Positions 8,162 to 17,538 of a stretch of DNA of 53,297 nt are shown here, piece by piece (the first letter of the stretch is position 1; each line of letters starts with the position of its first letter). The notes under the pieces are model-generated. The model was not told the origin of the DNA, did no database searches, and saw nothing but the letters and a program-made list of their open reading frames with translations. The DNA comes from Methanobacteriota archaeon (lineage in GTDB: Archaea > Thermoplasmatota > Poseidoniia > Poseidoniales > Thalassarchaeaceae), in the NCBI GenBank assembly GCA_014239955.1, contig JAAZXW010000019.1, positions 1 through 53,297 of the forward strand, read 5' to 3'. The translations under genes were made by a program, and so were the position numbers.

Positions 8162-8778
8162 TTCCCGTCAAGAAGATGATGCAGAATCGCGATGCACGAG
8201 TGACCCTGCAACCAACGCTCCCCCAGTGAAATGGAAAGGGCACCCCGTAGTGCCAACCTGTCGTCCTCGGTCAGGGGTTTGTCATCGGAGATGACGAATC
8301 CCAAATCCGTCGCCGAGGGAACCCCCGAATAACCCCCTCCATCAGCATCGAGAACCACCGGGGAAACGCCTTGAGAACGCCATTCTTCGATTGTCTGCCC
8401 CAAGTCCCCCCCAGAGTGGAGAATTCCCATGGTGAACTCATCGAAACGCCCCCTCGGAGGGACCGCCGTTTTCAAAATGCCCTTGATCTGTCCAGCGATT
8501 GATCGCTCGTCAGGCCTAACGCCCCTCAGAATGGAGCCATTGAACCAGATTCTCCTAGGGGGGCCATCACCACCCATCAGGTGCAGCATCACATGGCTGT
8601 CTTCCCTGATTCCGTGTGAGACGAAAAGCGCAGCATTTACGGCTCTCGCAAGGACGTCCATCCTCCCTCCCGACCCAGGGAGGTCATTCAGATTCAAGGC
8701 CCCGGAACTAGGGGCTCTGTGACCAATGATTGCGAACCACCTTTCCAGTCGATCACCCCAGATCGAGCTCATCATCAA
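8158..8778 (-). CDS. trmY: tRNA (pseudouridine-54 N1)-methyltransferase TrmY
   Basis: A SPOUT-class methyltransferase of 206 residues (formerly DUF358). The N-terminal part has IIGHRAP, then NLNDLPGSGGRMDVLARAVNAA and FVSHGIRED, all strongly conserved in TrmY; the C-terminal end (GHSCIAILHHLLD) matches the family's HxxxCIxxxHxxLD closing knot. The enzyme makes N1-methylpseudouridine at tRNA position 54 with S-adenosylmethionine, after Pus10 makes the pseudouridine. The gene follows srp54 on the same strand and its 5' end overlaps the srp54 stop by about 20-26 nt, depending on which of three consecutive ATGs (8778, 8775, 8772) is used. Confidence 0.92.
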   Translation of the reverse strand: MMMSSIWGDRLERWFAIIGHRAPSSGALNLNDLPGSGGRMDVLARAVNAALFVSHGIREDSHVMLHLMGGDGPPRRIWFNGSILRGVRPDERSIAGQIKGILKTAVPPRGRFDEFTMGILHSGGDLGQTIEEWRSQGVSPVVLDADGGGYSGVPSATDLGFVISDDKPLTEDDRLALRGALSISLGERWLQGHSCIAILHHLLDGN

Positions 8779-10108
8779 GCCCCATCATGGATTCCATTTG
8801 ACGTCTCATCTTCCGGTCCCCTCTGAATCCACGCATCATCTTCTTGCTCCTATTCCACTGTGTTAGCAGCTCTTTGACCTCCCTCTCCTCACAACCAGAA
8901 CCCCGCGCAATCCTCCTGATCCTGCTCGACTTCAGTAGCAGGGGGTCATCCTTCTCCTCCTGGGTCATAGAGTCCATCACAATTCTATACTTGTCAAGAT
9001 TCGCCTGCATCTGCCTCTTCTGGGTCACGCCCATGTTCCCCATCCCTCCGAACATCGTGTCAGGCAAATGCGAAAGCACCTTGTCCAATGTGCCAATCTT
9101 GCTCATCATCTCCATCTGGGCATACATGTCAGTCAGGGTGAACCTGCCAGACATCAGCCTCTTCGTCAGGCGCATTGCCTCTTGTTCGTCAAGATCCTCA
9201 GGCGCTAGGTCGATTAGCCCCTTGATGTCACCCATGCCAAGTAATCTGGAAATGAAACGATCAGACTCGAACTTCTCGATGTCTCCAATCCTTTCCCCTT
9301 CCCCAACGAAGACTATTGGGGCTCCTGTGGCGGAAACCGCGCTAAGCGCGCCACCCCCCCTCGCCGTCCCATCTAACTTGGTAACTATCGTCCCAGTAAC
9401 GCCCACAAGTTCGTGGAACGTTTCTGCCATGGGTCCGGCGGCTTGACCAACCTGTGCATCAATAACTAGGAAACGCTCTGAAGCGTTGGCAATACTTGCA
9501 ATCTCAAGGAGTTCATCCTTCAGTTCTCCATCAAGACTGTCCCTCCCAGCCGTATCAATTATCACCACATCAGCAGTACCGACTTTCTTCAGGCCGTTCC
9601 TGACTATTTCTGATGCTATCTTGGCATCAGGTTCCCCGTAGACTTCTACCCCAGTGCCTTCGAGCATCTGGCTTAGCTGCTCGAAGGCACCCGGCCTATG
9701 CACGTCGGCTTCAATTACTGCTACCTTTGCACTGTGACTCTTTCTCCACCAATCTGCTAGCTTCGCAGTAGTGGTGGTCTTCCCTTGTCCATAGAGCCCC
9801 ACCATGAGGACAGTCTGGTTGTGGGGTTTGATTACTCGAGGAGGTCCGAGGATCCTGACCATCTCAGAATAAATCAGATTCATTGCATGGGTTTCTAGCC
9901 TAACTCCTGGCCTCGGCTCCTCTTCGAACATCCCTCTTTCGACTCTCTCTGTGAGTTCCTTTGCCTGCCTTACGTTGAAATCCGCTTCGAGGAGTGCTCT
10001 CCTGAGTGATTTACTGAGTTCCTTTACGGTCTCCTCGTCTATCTTCCGCTTCCCCTTCAGAAGTCCGATTGAACCGAGAACTCTACGCTTGAAGCCCTCC
10101 AGCGCCAT
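8753..10108 (-). CDS. srp54: Signal recognition particle GTPase SRP54
   Basis: With the start at 10108 the product is 451 residues, the usual size. It opens with the N domain (MALEGFKRRVLGSI), followed by the G domain with GLYGQGKTTT (104-113), DTAGRD (185-190) and TKLDGTARGGG (243-253), and a methionine-rich M domain from about residue 310 (MEMMSKIG, MFGGMGNM, MMRGF, MESMMG) that binds 7S RNA and signal sequences. SRP54 delivers ribosomes making membrane and secreted proteins to FtsY and SecYE. An upstream in-frame extension to 10201 is not conserved-looking and is rejected. TrmY follows downstream with overlap; a membrane-protein gene is divergent. Confidence 0.96.
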   Translation of the reverse strand: MALEGFKRRVLGSIGLLKGKRKIDEETVKELSKSLRRALLEADFNVRQAKELTERVERGMFEEEPRPGVRLETHAMNLIYSEMVRILGPPRVIKPHNQTVLMVGLYGQGKTTTTAKLADWWRKSHSAKVAVIEADVHRPGAFEQLSQMLEGTGVEVYGEPDAKIASEIVRNGLKKVGTADVVIIDTAGRDSLDGELKDELLEIASIANASERFLVIDAQVGQAAGPMAETFHELVGVTGTIVTKLDGTARGGGALSAVSATGAPIVFVGEGERIGDIEKFESDRFISRLLGMGDIKGLIDLAPEDLDEQEAMRLTKRLMSGRFTLTDMYAQMEMMSKIGTLDKVLSHLPDTMFGGMGNMGVTQKRQMQANLDKYRIVMDSMTQEEKDDPLLLKSSRIRRIARGSGCEEREVKELLTQWNRSKKMMRGFRGDRKMRRQMESMMGLDDELDLG

Positions 10109-10199
10109 GAGTTTCGGCACCAATCGTGTGGTTTGAACATTGTCTGAGTAACACCATGATGGAATTCCCCATATCCGCTGTACTGAAAGGGAACCCGGC

Positions 10200-11003
10200 A
10201 TGGGGGAGGATATGGCTGAAGCCCCAATTGAGATGTGGGAGATGCAAGTTGCCTTCGCAATCGGACTGCTGGGAATCTACGTCGGTTGGCGGGGAACTAT
10301 AGCCAAAATGACTGGATTTTACGATCTATCCGGGGCAGTAAAGACACTACTTTACGGAATAATAGCTGGAGTCCTAGCCGCTTCCGCAATAGACGTCCTA
10401 ATTCTAACTGAAGTCAGAACCGGGACTCAGAACATCATTTCTCTTAGTGCAATTGCCCTAGTGATTGCACTTGCTGAGTCGTCATTCTCACTATTCGTCC
10501 TCGGTCGCTCTAGAATCGTTGGATTGAGAGCATGCGCCCCATACGGATGGACACTTGGATTGGGTTTCGGGGCGATGCGTTCCGCTCACCTAAACGTCCG
10601 ACTGTTCGATCCAGTAGTCTGGGAGGGGACGGGATTCGGCGTTCCGAACATTGTTCTGGCTTGTGTTCTAACGGTGATCACCTGCATTGGGCATGCATCC
10701 ATAACTACGTGGCAGGGCTCTAGGATCATAGAAAACAGCCGCTTCCGACCAATCATTTACGGGTCCATCGCTCGTTCCGCCCTAATCTTGTCCACACTTC
10801 TAGCGGTCTTCTTCCCACCAACACTGGCTTTAGTCGCCCCTATCGTGGCATGGTCCTGGTTCCCTGCCCAGGAGTCGTGGTTGCCATCCGGACTCACCCC
10901 GGCAGCAAGACAGGCGTATAGGCGCACGTTGCGGCAAGCAGAAATCAACAAAACTAGAGCAGACAGTCGAATCAGGGGAAAGTTAGTCGAATCCGACGAA
11001 TAG
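10200..11003 (+). CDS. Polytopic membrane protein, weak PrsW-like features
   Basis: A 267-residue protein with about seven hydrophobic segments and a basic cytoplasmic tail. I do not recognise it firmly. The order of three short motifs recalls PrsW-family intramembrane peptidases: an acidic residue in a helix (ALAESSFSLF, where PrsW has EExxK), a GLGFGAMRSAHL helix (PrsW: GxGFAxxE) and a GHASITTWQGS helix (PrsW: HxxxTxxxG). The second Glu of the first motif and the Glu of the second are absent, so activity as a protease is doubtful. Two starts fit: ATG 10200 or ATG 10212, the latter preceded by ggagga at 10206-10210. Divergent from srp54; about 76 nt before trkA. Confidence 0.6.
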   Translation: MGEDMAEAPIEMWEMQVAFAIGLLGIYVGWRGTIAKMTGFYDLSGAVKTLLYGIIAGVLAASAIDVLILTEVRTGTQNIISLSAIALVIALAESSFSLFVLGRSRIVGLRACAPYGWTLGLGFGAMRSAHLNVRLFDPVVWEGTGFGVPNIVLACVLTVITCIGHASITTWQGSRIIENSRFRPIIYGSIARSALILSTLLAVFFPPTLALVAPIVAWSWFPAQESWLPSGLTPAARQAYRRTLRQAEINKTRADSRIRGKLVESDE

Positions 11004-11049
11004 TGTTCGAAATCGACCATTACCGGAAATTTCCAGTCATGGCGTATGA

Positions 11050-11055
11050 TTATAT
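11050..11055 (+). promoter_or_regulatory. TATA-like element of trkA-trkH
   Basis: An A/T run, attatatcc, is centred about 27 nt upstream of the trkA ATG at 11080 in the 76-nt gap after the PrsW-like gene. A second catatc at 11063 is too close to the start to serve a leaderless message. Confidence 0.4.
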
Positions 11056-11079
11056 CCAATCTCATATCCATTTGGCTGG

Positions 11080-12504
11080 ATGCGAGTCATTATCGCTGGT
11101 GCCGGCGAGGTCGGCCGTGGTGTCGCCGCAGCTCTTCGAGGTGAGAAGAGGGGCGTTGCGATGATCGATCCCGACCCTAATGCGATTAGCGATTCCCAGT
11201 CCTTGGATTGCCTTCTGATTACTGGAAACGCCCTTTCTAGGGATTCTCTAGTCCGCGCCGGTATCAGCGATGCCGAGATAATCGTCTTCGCAACAAATGA
11301 CGACAACGTCAACGTCCTGGGATGTGCATTTGCCAAACGGGTATTCAGTGAGCAGGTCGTGGACAGGACCGCTTCCGGACTAATTACAATAGCCAATGTT
11401 CGTGATTCAGAAATCACCCATCCTTCAAGAGGAGCCGGCCCACTTGAGAACTGGGCACGAACAAACTTCGTCGTCTCTCCCTCCATGGATGTCGTCGATC
11501 AGTTGATTTCTGGCTTGATCGCACCATCTCTTTCCGACGTAATCCCTCTGGGGGATAATGCATGGATAGTCGAGTCTTCTGTTTCTCTCGGCTCTCCAAT
11601 TATCGGATCAACTACTGGTGATGCCAACGCTAGGGCTGGCTCTGATCCCGATTATCCAAGGATTATCGCGATGAAGGCGCAGGGGAGAAAGGGGCGTATC
11701 ATCTCCGGAAATGAAATAATCCAAGAAGGCGACATGCTTGTCTTTGTGAGCGGCTCTACAAAATTCTTTGGGGAGGTGGCTAGAATGGTCGGGGATTTAG
11801 ATTCTGAGATGCCAGAAAAGCCGACAGTTGCTGTGTTTGGGGCAACAAGCTTCGGGAGTAAGTTGGCGGAGCACTACTTGAATAACGGCTCGAATGTCGT
11901 CATCATCGAGCCAGACTTGGATGCAGCAAATGCAATCGTCGGGTCAAGGATAGGCGTCAACAAGCGCCTCGATGTGATTCACGGCGACCCCCAGGACGAA
12001 GATCTACTCAGAGAACTAGCAGTCGAGGACCATGATATCGCAATATCCGCTTTGAGTGACGATAATCTGAATATCTCAATAGCAATGAGGACTTTTGACA
12101 AAGGCGTCTCCAGGACTGGTTTGCTCTTGAAGGACAGAGCCCTTGTGGAGGCCATTCAGAGAATCGGACTCAGGCCCGTGAGTAAGCGAAGGGTAGCCGT
12201 CAAGTCAATACTCAAAGCAATTCACATGCACGTCCCAGGTCTCTATGAGCCAATCCCCAGGATTCCATCTCTAGTCTCAATGTCCGCAGAGATTAATGCT
12301 GGGAACTCATTACTGGGCAAAGAATTGGACGAAGTTGAGGATATTATCGGGGCAAACCTCGTAATCCTCGAGAGGAGGGGGGATGATGGCAGCTTCAGCC
12401 ACATTGTGGAAGAAGAAATCGGCCCCTTGGAGGAAGGCGATCGGATTTATCTTATTCTGGAAATTGACGATGTAGGGAAGGCAGAGGAGTCACTACGGAG
12501 TTAG
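11080..12504 (+). CDS. trkA: TrkA, NAD-binding regulatory subunit of the Trk potassium system
   Basis: The 474 residues form two tandem RCK units, as in bacterial TrkA. The first begins VIIAGAGEVGRGVA, a Rossmann GxGxxG loop (residues 7-12), with the acidic nucleotide-ribose residue in MIDPDP. A RCK_C domain follows at about 150-235. The second half starts at about 248 with VAVFGATSFGSKLAEHYL, followed by IIEPDLDAA, and ends in a second RCK_C domain. TrkA sits on the cytoplasmic face of TrkH and gates potassium uptake with NAD(H) or nucleotides. trkH begins 1 nt after the stop, so the pair is co-transcribed. Confidence 0.95.
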   Translation: MRVIIAGAGEVGRGVAAALRGEKRGVAMIDPDPNAISDSQSLDCLLITGNALSRDSLVRAGISDAEIIVFATNDDNVNVLGCAFAKRVFSEQVVDRTASGLITIANVRDSEITHPSRGAGPLENWARTNFVVSPSMDVVDQLISGLIAPSLSDVIPLGDNAWIVESSVSLGSPIIGSTTGDANARAGSDPDYPRIIAMKAQGRKGRIISGNEIIQEGDMLVFVSGSTKFFGEVARMVGDLDSEMPEKPTVAVFGATSFGSKLAEHYLNNGSNVVIIEPDLDAANAIVGSRIGVNKRLDVIHGDPQDEDLLRELAVEDHDIAISALSDDNLNISIAMRTFDKGVSRTGLLLKDRALVEAIQRIGLRPVSKRRVAVKSILKAIHMHVPGLYEPIPRIPSLVSMSAEINAGNSLLGKELDEVEDIIGANLVILERRGDDGSFSHIVEEEIGPLEEGDRIYLILEIDDVGKAEESLRS

Positions 12505-12505
12505 T

Positions 12506-14107
12506 ATGCGCTGGGAGGTTGTGAGCCTAGTTCTTGGATGGACCATTGGTTTGGTTTCATTGCCATTGGCGGTCGTTGGATTGTACAGCCTCATTGCTGA
12601 GGGACTTGAACCAGCAATTCGTACATTTGCAATACCTACTCTGATTTCCGTTTCATTAGGGTACTCGCTCGTCTTCCACGCTCGGGCTTCCGATCCATCT
12701 GCAAGGGTCAGGGATAGGGAGGCCTTTGCTTCCGTCGCCTTGGGCTGGATTCCCGTAGTTATCGTCGGAGCTTTGCCCCTATGGCTGGGGGGGATGTTCC
12801 ATGGCCCCTTTGGAGGGTATTGGAACCCTGGACAGGATAATTCCGCAAGCCAGATACTGTATGGATTTCTGCACTCTTGGTTCGAGTCTATGTCGGGTTT
12901 TACAACCACCGGGGCCTCGCTCGTTGATTCTGCCACTAGCCCCCTTTGCGGCTCCGGACTAGCAGGGATCAATGAATTCGAAGGAGACTGCTTAGGTAGT
13001 CAGAGGAAAAGCCTCATTCTCTGGCGATCAATATCTCAGTGGATCGGTGGAATGGGTGTCATTATGCTGGGCCTCCTAATTTTCTCAAGAGCACTCGGAG
13101 GGGGAATGGCCCTAGCCAGGGCCGAACTAACCGGCCCCTCTGTCTCCAACCTAGGAACAACCCTAGAGAGCACTGCTCGGAAACTATGGGCGATTTACGT
13201 AGGTCTGACTTTGCTCGAGGCAATCCTCCTTTTCCAATTCACTAGGATGGGTGCATTCGATTCTGTGAACTATGCCCTTACAACAATGCCCTCGGGGGGT
13301 TTCGGAACCACTGACGGGGGGATCATGGACTTCGATGACGCCATAATTGAGTCGATTGTAATGGTCTTCATGCTTCTTACCTGCATCAACTTCAGCCTGC
13401 TATATTTTGCATTCTCCGGGAGATCTAATGAGATCTGGAAGGACGAGGAGCTGCGAACTTACCTGCTAATTGTGTTCGTTGCATGGATTGCTATGGCAGT
13501 CAATATATTTCGTTCAGAAGAATTGGGATATGGCTTATTGGAATCTATCAGGCACTCGATTTTCCAGGCTATTTCGATTACAAGTACTGGCTATTCTAGT
13601 GCAAACTTCTCTGATTGGCCGGTTTTCAGCCAGTTCGTTTTACTCCTTCTCATGATAATCGGTGCAAGTGCCGGATCTACAGGAGGAGGACTAAAGGTTC
13701 TACGAATCAGAATTGCATTCGAACTAGCGAAGAGGGAGGTGATAAAAATCATCCAACCCCGTAAGGTTGTGGCAATTCGCTTCAACCAATCTGTTGTCGA
13801 TGAGGAAAGGGTGTGGATTATCTTGGGTATGGTCAGCTCTTGGTTGGTCCTCGTCACCGCATCAATGCTGACTATTTCTTTCCTAGAACCGAATCTAGAA
13901 ATGGTTGATGTGCTATCTGTCTCAATCTCCCTTCTAGGAAATACGGGCCCGGCCCTGGGTGATTTCGGGCCTTCTGGAGCAGCTGCCTCATGGGCTGGCC
14001 TAAGCACGCCATCTCTGTTGGCTTCTACGATGCTGATGTGGCTTGGTCGTCTTGAACTACTCACGGTTCTGGTGCTGCTTCATCCACGGACTTGGGAATC
14101 CGACTAA
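12506..14107 (+). CDS. trkH: TrkH/TrkG-type potassium uptake channel subunit
   Basis: A 533-residue membrane protein with four M1-pore-M2 units. The four selectivity-filter segments can be read: MSGFTTTGAS, TMPSGGFGTTDGG, ITSTGYSSANF and LLGNTGPALGDF, each with the conserved glycine that coordinates potassium. A GASAGSTGGGLKVLRI segment follows the third filter, as in Trk/Ktr channels, where it belongs to the gating loop. Together with the adjacent TrkA it forms the potassium importer. The gene overlaps the convergent rfcL by 4 nt at its 3' end. Confidence 0.95.
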   Translation: MRWEVVSLVLGWTIGLVSLPLAVVGLYSLIAEGLEPAIRTFAIPTLISVSLGYSLVFHARASDPSARVRDREAFASVALGWIPVVIVGALPLWLGGMFHGPFGGYWNPGQDNSASQILYGFLHSWFESMSGFTTTGASLVDSATSPLCGSGLAGINEFEGDCLGSQRKSLILWRSISQWIGGMGVIMLGLLIFSRALGGGMALARAELTGPSVSNLGTTLESTARKLWAIYVGLTLLEAILLFQFTRMGAFDSVNYALTTMPSGGFGTTDGGIMDFDDAIIESIVMVFMLLTCINFSLLYFAFSGRSNEIWKDEELRTYLLIVFVAWIAMAVNIFRSEELGYGLLESIRHSIFQAISITSTGYSSANFSDWPVFSQFVLLLLMIIGASAGSTGGGLKVLRIRIAFELAKREVIKIIQPRKVVAIRFNQSVVDEERVWIILGMVSSWLVLVTASMLTISFLEPNLEMVDVLSVSISLLGNTGPALGDFGPSGAAASWAGLSTPSLLASTMLMWLGRLELLTVLVLLHPRTWESD

Positions 14108-15633
14108 CCGAACCTATCCAGGGTCGGCTGAGCGTCATCTACGATTTCATTCTCGGTATCATCCACCACCAAAATCTCGTCATTCTGCCTCAACTCTTCT
14201 CCTTCGAACGCCTTCACTATTCCCTTCCCACTCTTGCTGGATTTGGGTATTCCGTGCATGGCAAGGTGATCCTCCGCCTCCAAACCGATCTTCTTTGCCA
14301 CGCTGAAGTCACCCTCTGACCCCCCTAGGCTAGGATTGTGAATTGCCAGTAGGGTCGGCCATAGGTCATCTCTAACCGAAGATCTGCTCGTTCCAAATGA
14401 CTCCGATAGCCTGGAAATAACCCCTCCAGTCCTCCACGATTCGCCTCCCCTCCTGAGAAAATCCGGAAAGCTAACGTACACCTCATTACCAGATTTTGCC
14501 GTCGAGACGGCAGCTATGGCCTGAGCAGGCAATGCTGATCCCCAGTACCATGATCTGAAAGCGCGATTGGAGTATTTTGTAGCAAGAAAAGAATCCGATC
14601 TGCACATGGCCCCGGAGATTTCCTCCAGACCCGAACCAGTCATGATCGACTGGTTGTTCCAAGCGAACCAAGCTAGTATCTCGTCTGGGTCCTTGTCGGA
14701 GTTGCGGACAATCTCAGAAACGCTTGCACCCGATGGGGCGAGGTATGCTCTCTTCAGAGACTTGAACACGTTCACTTGGGAGTCTCTTAGGACAGCATCT
14801 GAGAGGTCATCAACAGAACTCATGTCAATGTGTCCATCAACTACGTTTGAAAGGGATTGAAGATCCCTAATCAGGGCTCTAAGATCCCCTGGGTTCGCAT
14901 CGATCAGAGCATCAAGAGACTCGGGATCAATCCCGATGCCCTCCGAATCCAGTACTCTGAGAGCAATCCTCCTGAGGTCTGACCTACCTACTCTCTCGAA
15001 TGTTACATTCTCCGAAATCCTCAGTACCCTATCTCTGTTGGACCTCCAGTTACCCCCCTTTCCCCATAGCCTCATCGGGTCATTGCACGTCATTATCACG
15101 GGATGATTAGTATTGCTCAGAAGGTTGAGTAGCTCCGCCTTTCCTCCCGAGTCACCCCTGAGGGTCGGGCCATCTTCATCAGAACTCATCGTTTTCTGAA
15201 TTCGATCCTCCGAGATTTTTGCGAATCCCCCGCTAAGGTGATCAACCTCATCAAGCAGAATCACCGCCCTCCCAGAGGTTGTCGAGTTTGTAGCGAATTG
15301 GTCTAGTGAGATATGTTGGGACCCCCTGGTCGCCGAACCTCTGATTGCTGCCGCATTCCTCTGCTCCGAAGCATTCAGCTCGACAATCCCCCATCCTCTT
15401 TCACTGGCTAATGCATGCGCCAGAGTGGTCTTACCGACCCCTGGTGGCCCCGAAAGAAGCAAACCTCTCTTTTTCGGTAGATTTCCTGCAGACCAACCCT
15501 CTAGCCACAACCTGACTCTCCTTACCTTGTCCCCATTTCCTTCCATTTCAGATAGGGTAGTGGGGCGATAACGCTCCGTCCAGTCATCAGGCCTCCTATC
15601 TGCTTCCACGAGCCTAAATACCCTCGGCGACAC
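14104..15633 (-). CDS. rfcL: Replication factor C large subunit (clamp loader)
   Basis: A 509-residue AAA+ ATPase. The sequence shows an N-terminal WTERYRPTTLSEMEGN typical of RFC subunits, Walker A GPPGVGKT (62-69), Walker B LLDEVDHL (126-133), a lid region and an all-helical C-terminal collar domain. The last residues, QPTLDRF (502-508), match a PCNA-interacting peptide (QxxLxxF) at the very C-terminus, as in other archaeal RFC-L proteins. RFC-L with RFC-S opens PCNA rings and loads them on primed DNA. The gene lies 12 nt behind glyS on the same strand and is probably co-transcribed. It is convergent with trkH. Confidence 0.94.
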   Translation of the reverse strand: MSPRVFRLVEADRRPDDWTERYRPTTLSEMEGNGDKVRRVRLWLEGWSAGNLPKKRGLLLSGPPGVGKTTLAHALASERGWGIVELNASEQRNAAAIRGSATRGSQHISLDQFATNSTTSGRAVILLDEVDHLSGGFAKISEDRIQKTMSSDEDGPTLRGDSGGKAELLNLLSNTNHPVIMTCNDPMRLWGKGGNWRSNRDRVLRISENVTFERVGRSDLRRIALRVLDSEGIGIDPESLDALIDANPGDLRALIRDLQSLSNVVDGHIDMSSVDDLSDAVLRDSQVNVFKSLKRAYLAPSGASVSEIVRNSDKDPDEILAWFAWNNQSIMTGSGLEEISGAMCRSDSFLATKYSNRAFRSWYWGSALPAQAIAAVSTAKSGNEVYVSFPDFLRRGGESWRTGGVISRLSESFGTSRSSVRDDLWPTLLAIHNPSLGGSEGDFSVAKKIGLEAEDHLAMHGIPKSSKSGKGIVKAFEGEELRQNDEILVVDDTENEIVDDAQPTLDRFG

Positions 15634-15645
15634 TTGAAGATTAGC

Positions 15646-17439
15646 CTAGAATAGAGATGGCAGGGAGCCAGAGATTAGACATTCAATGAGGGAATTGGCA
15701 TCTACACGAACCTGTTTCTGATCATCCCTTCTTCTAATTGTCACTGTACTGTCATCGAGAGACTGATGATCGACTGTCACAGCCCATGGGATTCCAATCT
15801 CGTCCGATCTGGCGTATCTTCTGCCTATTGACCTGCTAGTGTCTATTTCTGCGATAACCCCAGAGATTGAACCAATTCTGACTAGCAAATCTCTTGCCAT
15901 TAAGTCCATCCCATCTTTGTCGAAAAGTGGCAATACAACGATGTCATAAGGGGCAACAGAAGGTTCTAGGGATAAAATCGTGTACTTCTCATCTTCTTTT
16001 TCCAATTCCAGATAGTTGTGATCTAGGATATGCCAAATGATCCTATCGATTCCGAAAGAAGGCTCGATTACATGGGGTGTGAAGTACTCTCCGGCAACTA
16101 CCGATTCTTGGTAACTTCTAGTCACCATGTCTTCACCAATTTCTACACTAGTTCCATCTGTAAGTAGGAGTGAGAATGGCATTTTCTCAGGTAAATCGGA
16201 TAATTCCGAGAGGGCAAGAGAAACCTCGGAAGCCTTTTCTCTGAAAACCGGGCCAATCACTGACCCTACTGGTTTGAGGACCTCCTTGCTCTCCTTCACC
16301 GGGGAATCGTAACTTCTCCATGCCCGCATAAGTCCAGATTTCGAGAACTTCTCATGTGACTCCAGATCATGACATGTTCTATTCGCTATTCCTACAACTT
16401 CGATCCAACCGTGTTCTCCATTAATCTCACAGTCCCAGCAGTCAGATGCGTAATGAGCCATCTCGGAACTAGCGTGTTGCCTGAATCTAATTTTTGAAGG
16501 TTCAATGCCCACATCCTCTAGGAACTGCATCGTCATGGCTAGGAACCAAGCCACGGTTGGGTGCTTGACTATTCCTGCTTCGAATGCTTCTTCGAATGTG
16601 ACCTCTTTCTCACCAGAGTGGGGCCCATCTGGGTCGGGCAGAATGCGAACGATACCAGGCCAGTCGCTCAAGTCACTAGAAGGGGAGTCTTCCGGGTCAA
16701 TGAAATACTCCAATTCTGCCATATTGAATTCCCTAAGTCTAATCATCCCCTGCCGCGGACTAATTTCGTTCCTATACCCCTTCCCGGTTTGCATTGCTCC
16801 GAAGGGTAGCCTCTGCCTGAAATGTCTGTAGAGTGCGGGATAAAGCATGAACATCCCCTGTGCAGTCTCAGGTCTCATGAAAGCGGTTCTCGAACTGCCC
16901 ATTGCGCCAATACTGGTTTGAAACATCAGATTCATCGGACTCGCCCCCTCCCAATCCTGAGCATCACAACTGGGGCACTTGATGCCCTCCGTTGCAAACA
17001 ACGCATCAATCTCAGCCGAATCTAGGGAGTCCGGATTCTCATGAAGATCGCCTAGAAGGTGATCACTTCGAAATGCACCTTTGCAGGACTTGCATTCCGA
17101 CATCTTATCATTGAACTCTCCAACATGCCCACTCGCTACCAGAACCGACTCTGGAGTGATTGTCGGAGAGTCGATCTCTACTACGTTGGGCACTTTGCTC
17201 CAGTGTTCGATCCATGAATTAACCACCCGACGCTTAATCCTAGCACCTACGGGCCCGTAGTCAACAAGTCCCGACACGCCCCCATATATCTCGAATGATG
17301 GGAGTACGACCCCTCTTCTGCGAAGTAGGGAGGACAATCTGGACATCCTTCCTTTCTCGCCCATATGGGCTAACGACATCCAACCGTGGTTTTCAAGCCA
17401 TCCTAGTGCAAAGGGCCATTGCCCTGTTTGAGAGGCCAT
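15646..17439 (-). CDS. glyS: Glycyl-tRNA synthetase (archaeal/eukaryal dimeric type)
   Basis: A class II synthetase of up to 597 residues. The catalytic core begins LSSLLRRRGVVLPSFEIYGG and VDYGPVGARIKRRV, conserved in dimeric GlyRS; it continues with RPETAQGMF, the class II motif 2 region (YRNEISPRQGMIRLREFNMAELEYF), a motif 3 region (EPSFGIDRI) and a C-terminal anticodon-binding domain (about 480-590). CKSCKGAF with CPSCDAQDW can form a zinc-binding insertion. The start is uncertain: ATG at 17439 has an A/T-rich element about 24 nt upstream (aaatat), but the core begins only at about residue 34, so the ATGs at 17379 or 17364 are also possible. It charges tRNA-Gly in the cytosol. Confidence 0.94.
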   Translation of the reverse strand: MASQTGQWPFALGWLENHGWMSLAHMGEKGRMSRLSSLLRRRGVVLPSFEIYGGVSGLVDYGPVGARIKRRVVNSWIEHWSKVPNVVEIDSPTITPESVLVASGHVGEFNDKMSECKSCKGAFRSDHLLGDLHENPDSLDSAEIDALFATEGIKCPSCDAQDWEGASPMNLMFQTSIGAMGSSRTAFMRPETAQGMFMLYPALYRHFRQRLPFGAMQTGKGYRNEISPRQGMIRLREFNMAELEYFIDPEDSPSSDLSDWPGIVRILPDPDGPHSGEKEVTFEEAFEAGIVKHPTVAWFLAMTMQFLEDVGIEPSKIRFRQHASSEMAHYASDCWDCEINGEHGWIEVVGIANRTCHDLESHEKFSKSGLMRAWRSYDSPVKESKEVLKPVGSVIGPVFREKASEVSLALSELSDLPEKMPFSLLLTDGTSVEIGEDMVTRSYQESVVAGEYFTPHVIEPSFGIDRIIWHILDHNYLELEKEDEKYTILSLEPSVAPYDIVVLPLFDKDGMDLMARDLLVRIGSISGVIAEIDTSRSIGRRYARSDEIGIPWAVTVDHQSLDDSTVTIRRRDDQKQVRVDANSLIECLISGSLPSLF

Positions 17440-17538
17440 GATGAGTTATTCAGGCATATTTGCGCGAAATTGTCCTGTTTATTGAGAAGCATTCATTTAT
17501 GCAATCGATACCCTGAAACGCAAGGTGGTTTGGAAAAA

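Noticed and set aside
17419-17538. Upstream in-frame extension of the Lhr helicase
   Set aside because: It overlaps the divergent glycyl-tRNA synthetase start and its promoter space, and the conserved protein begins at ATG 17539.
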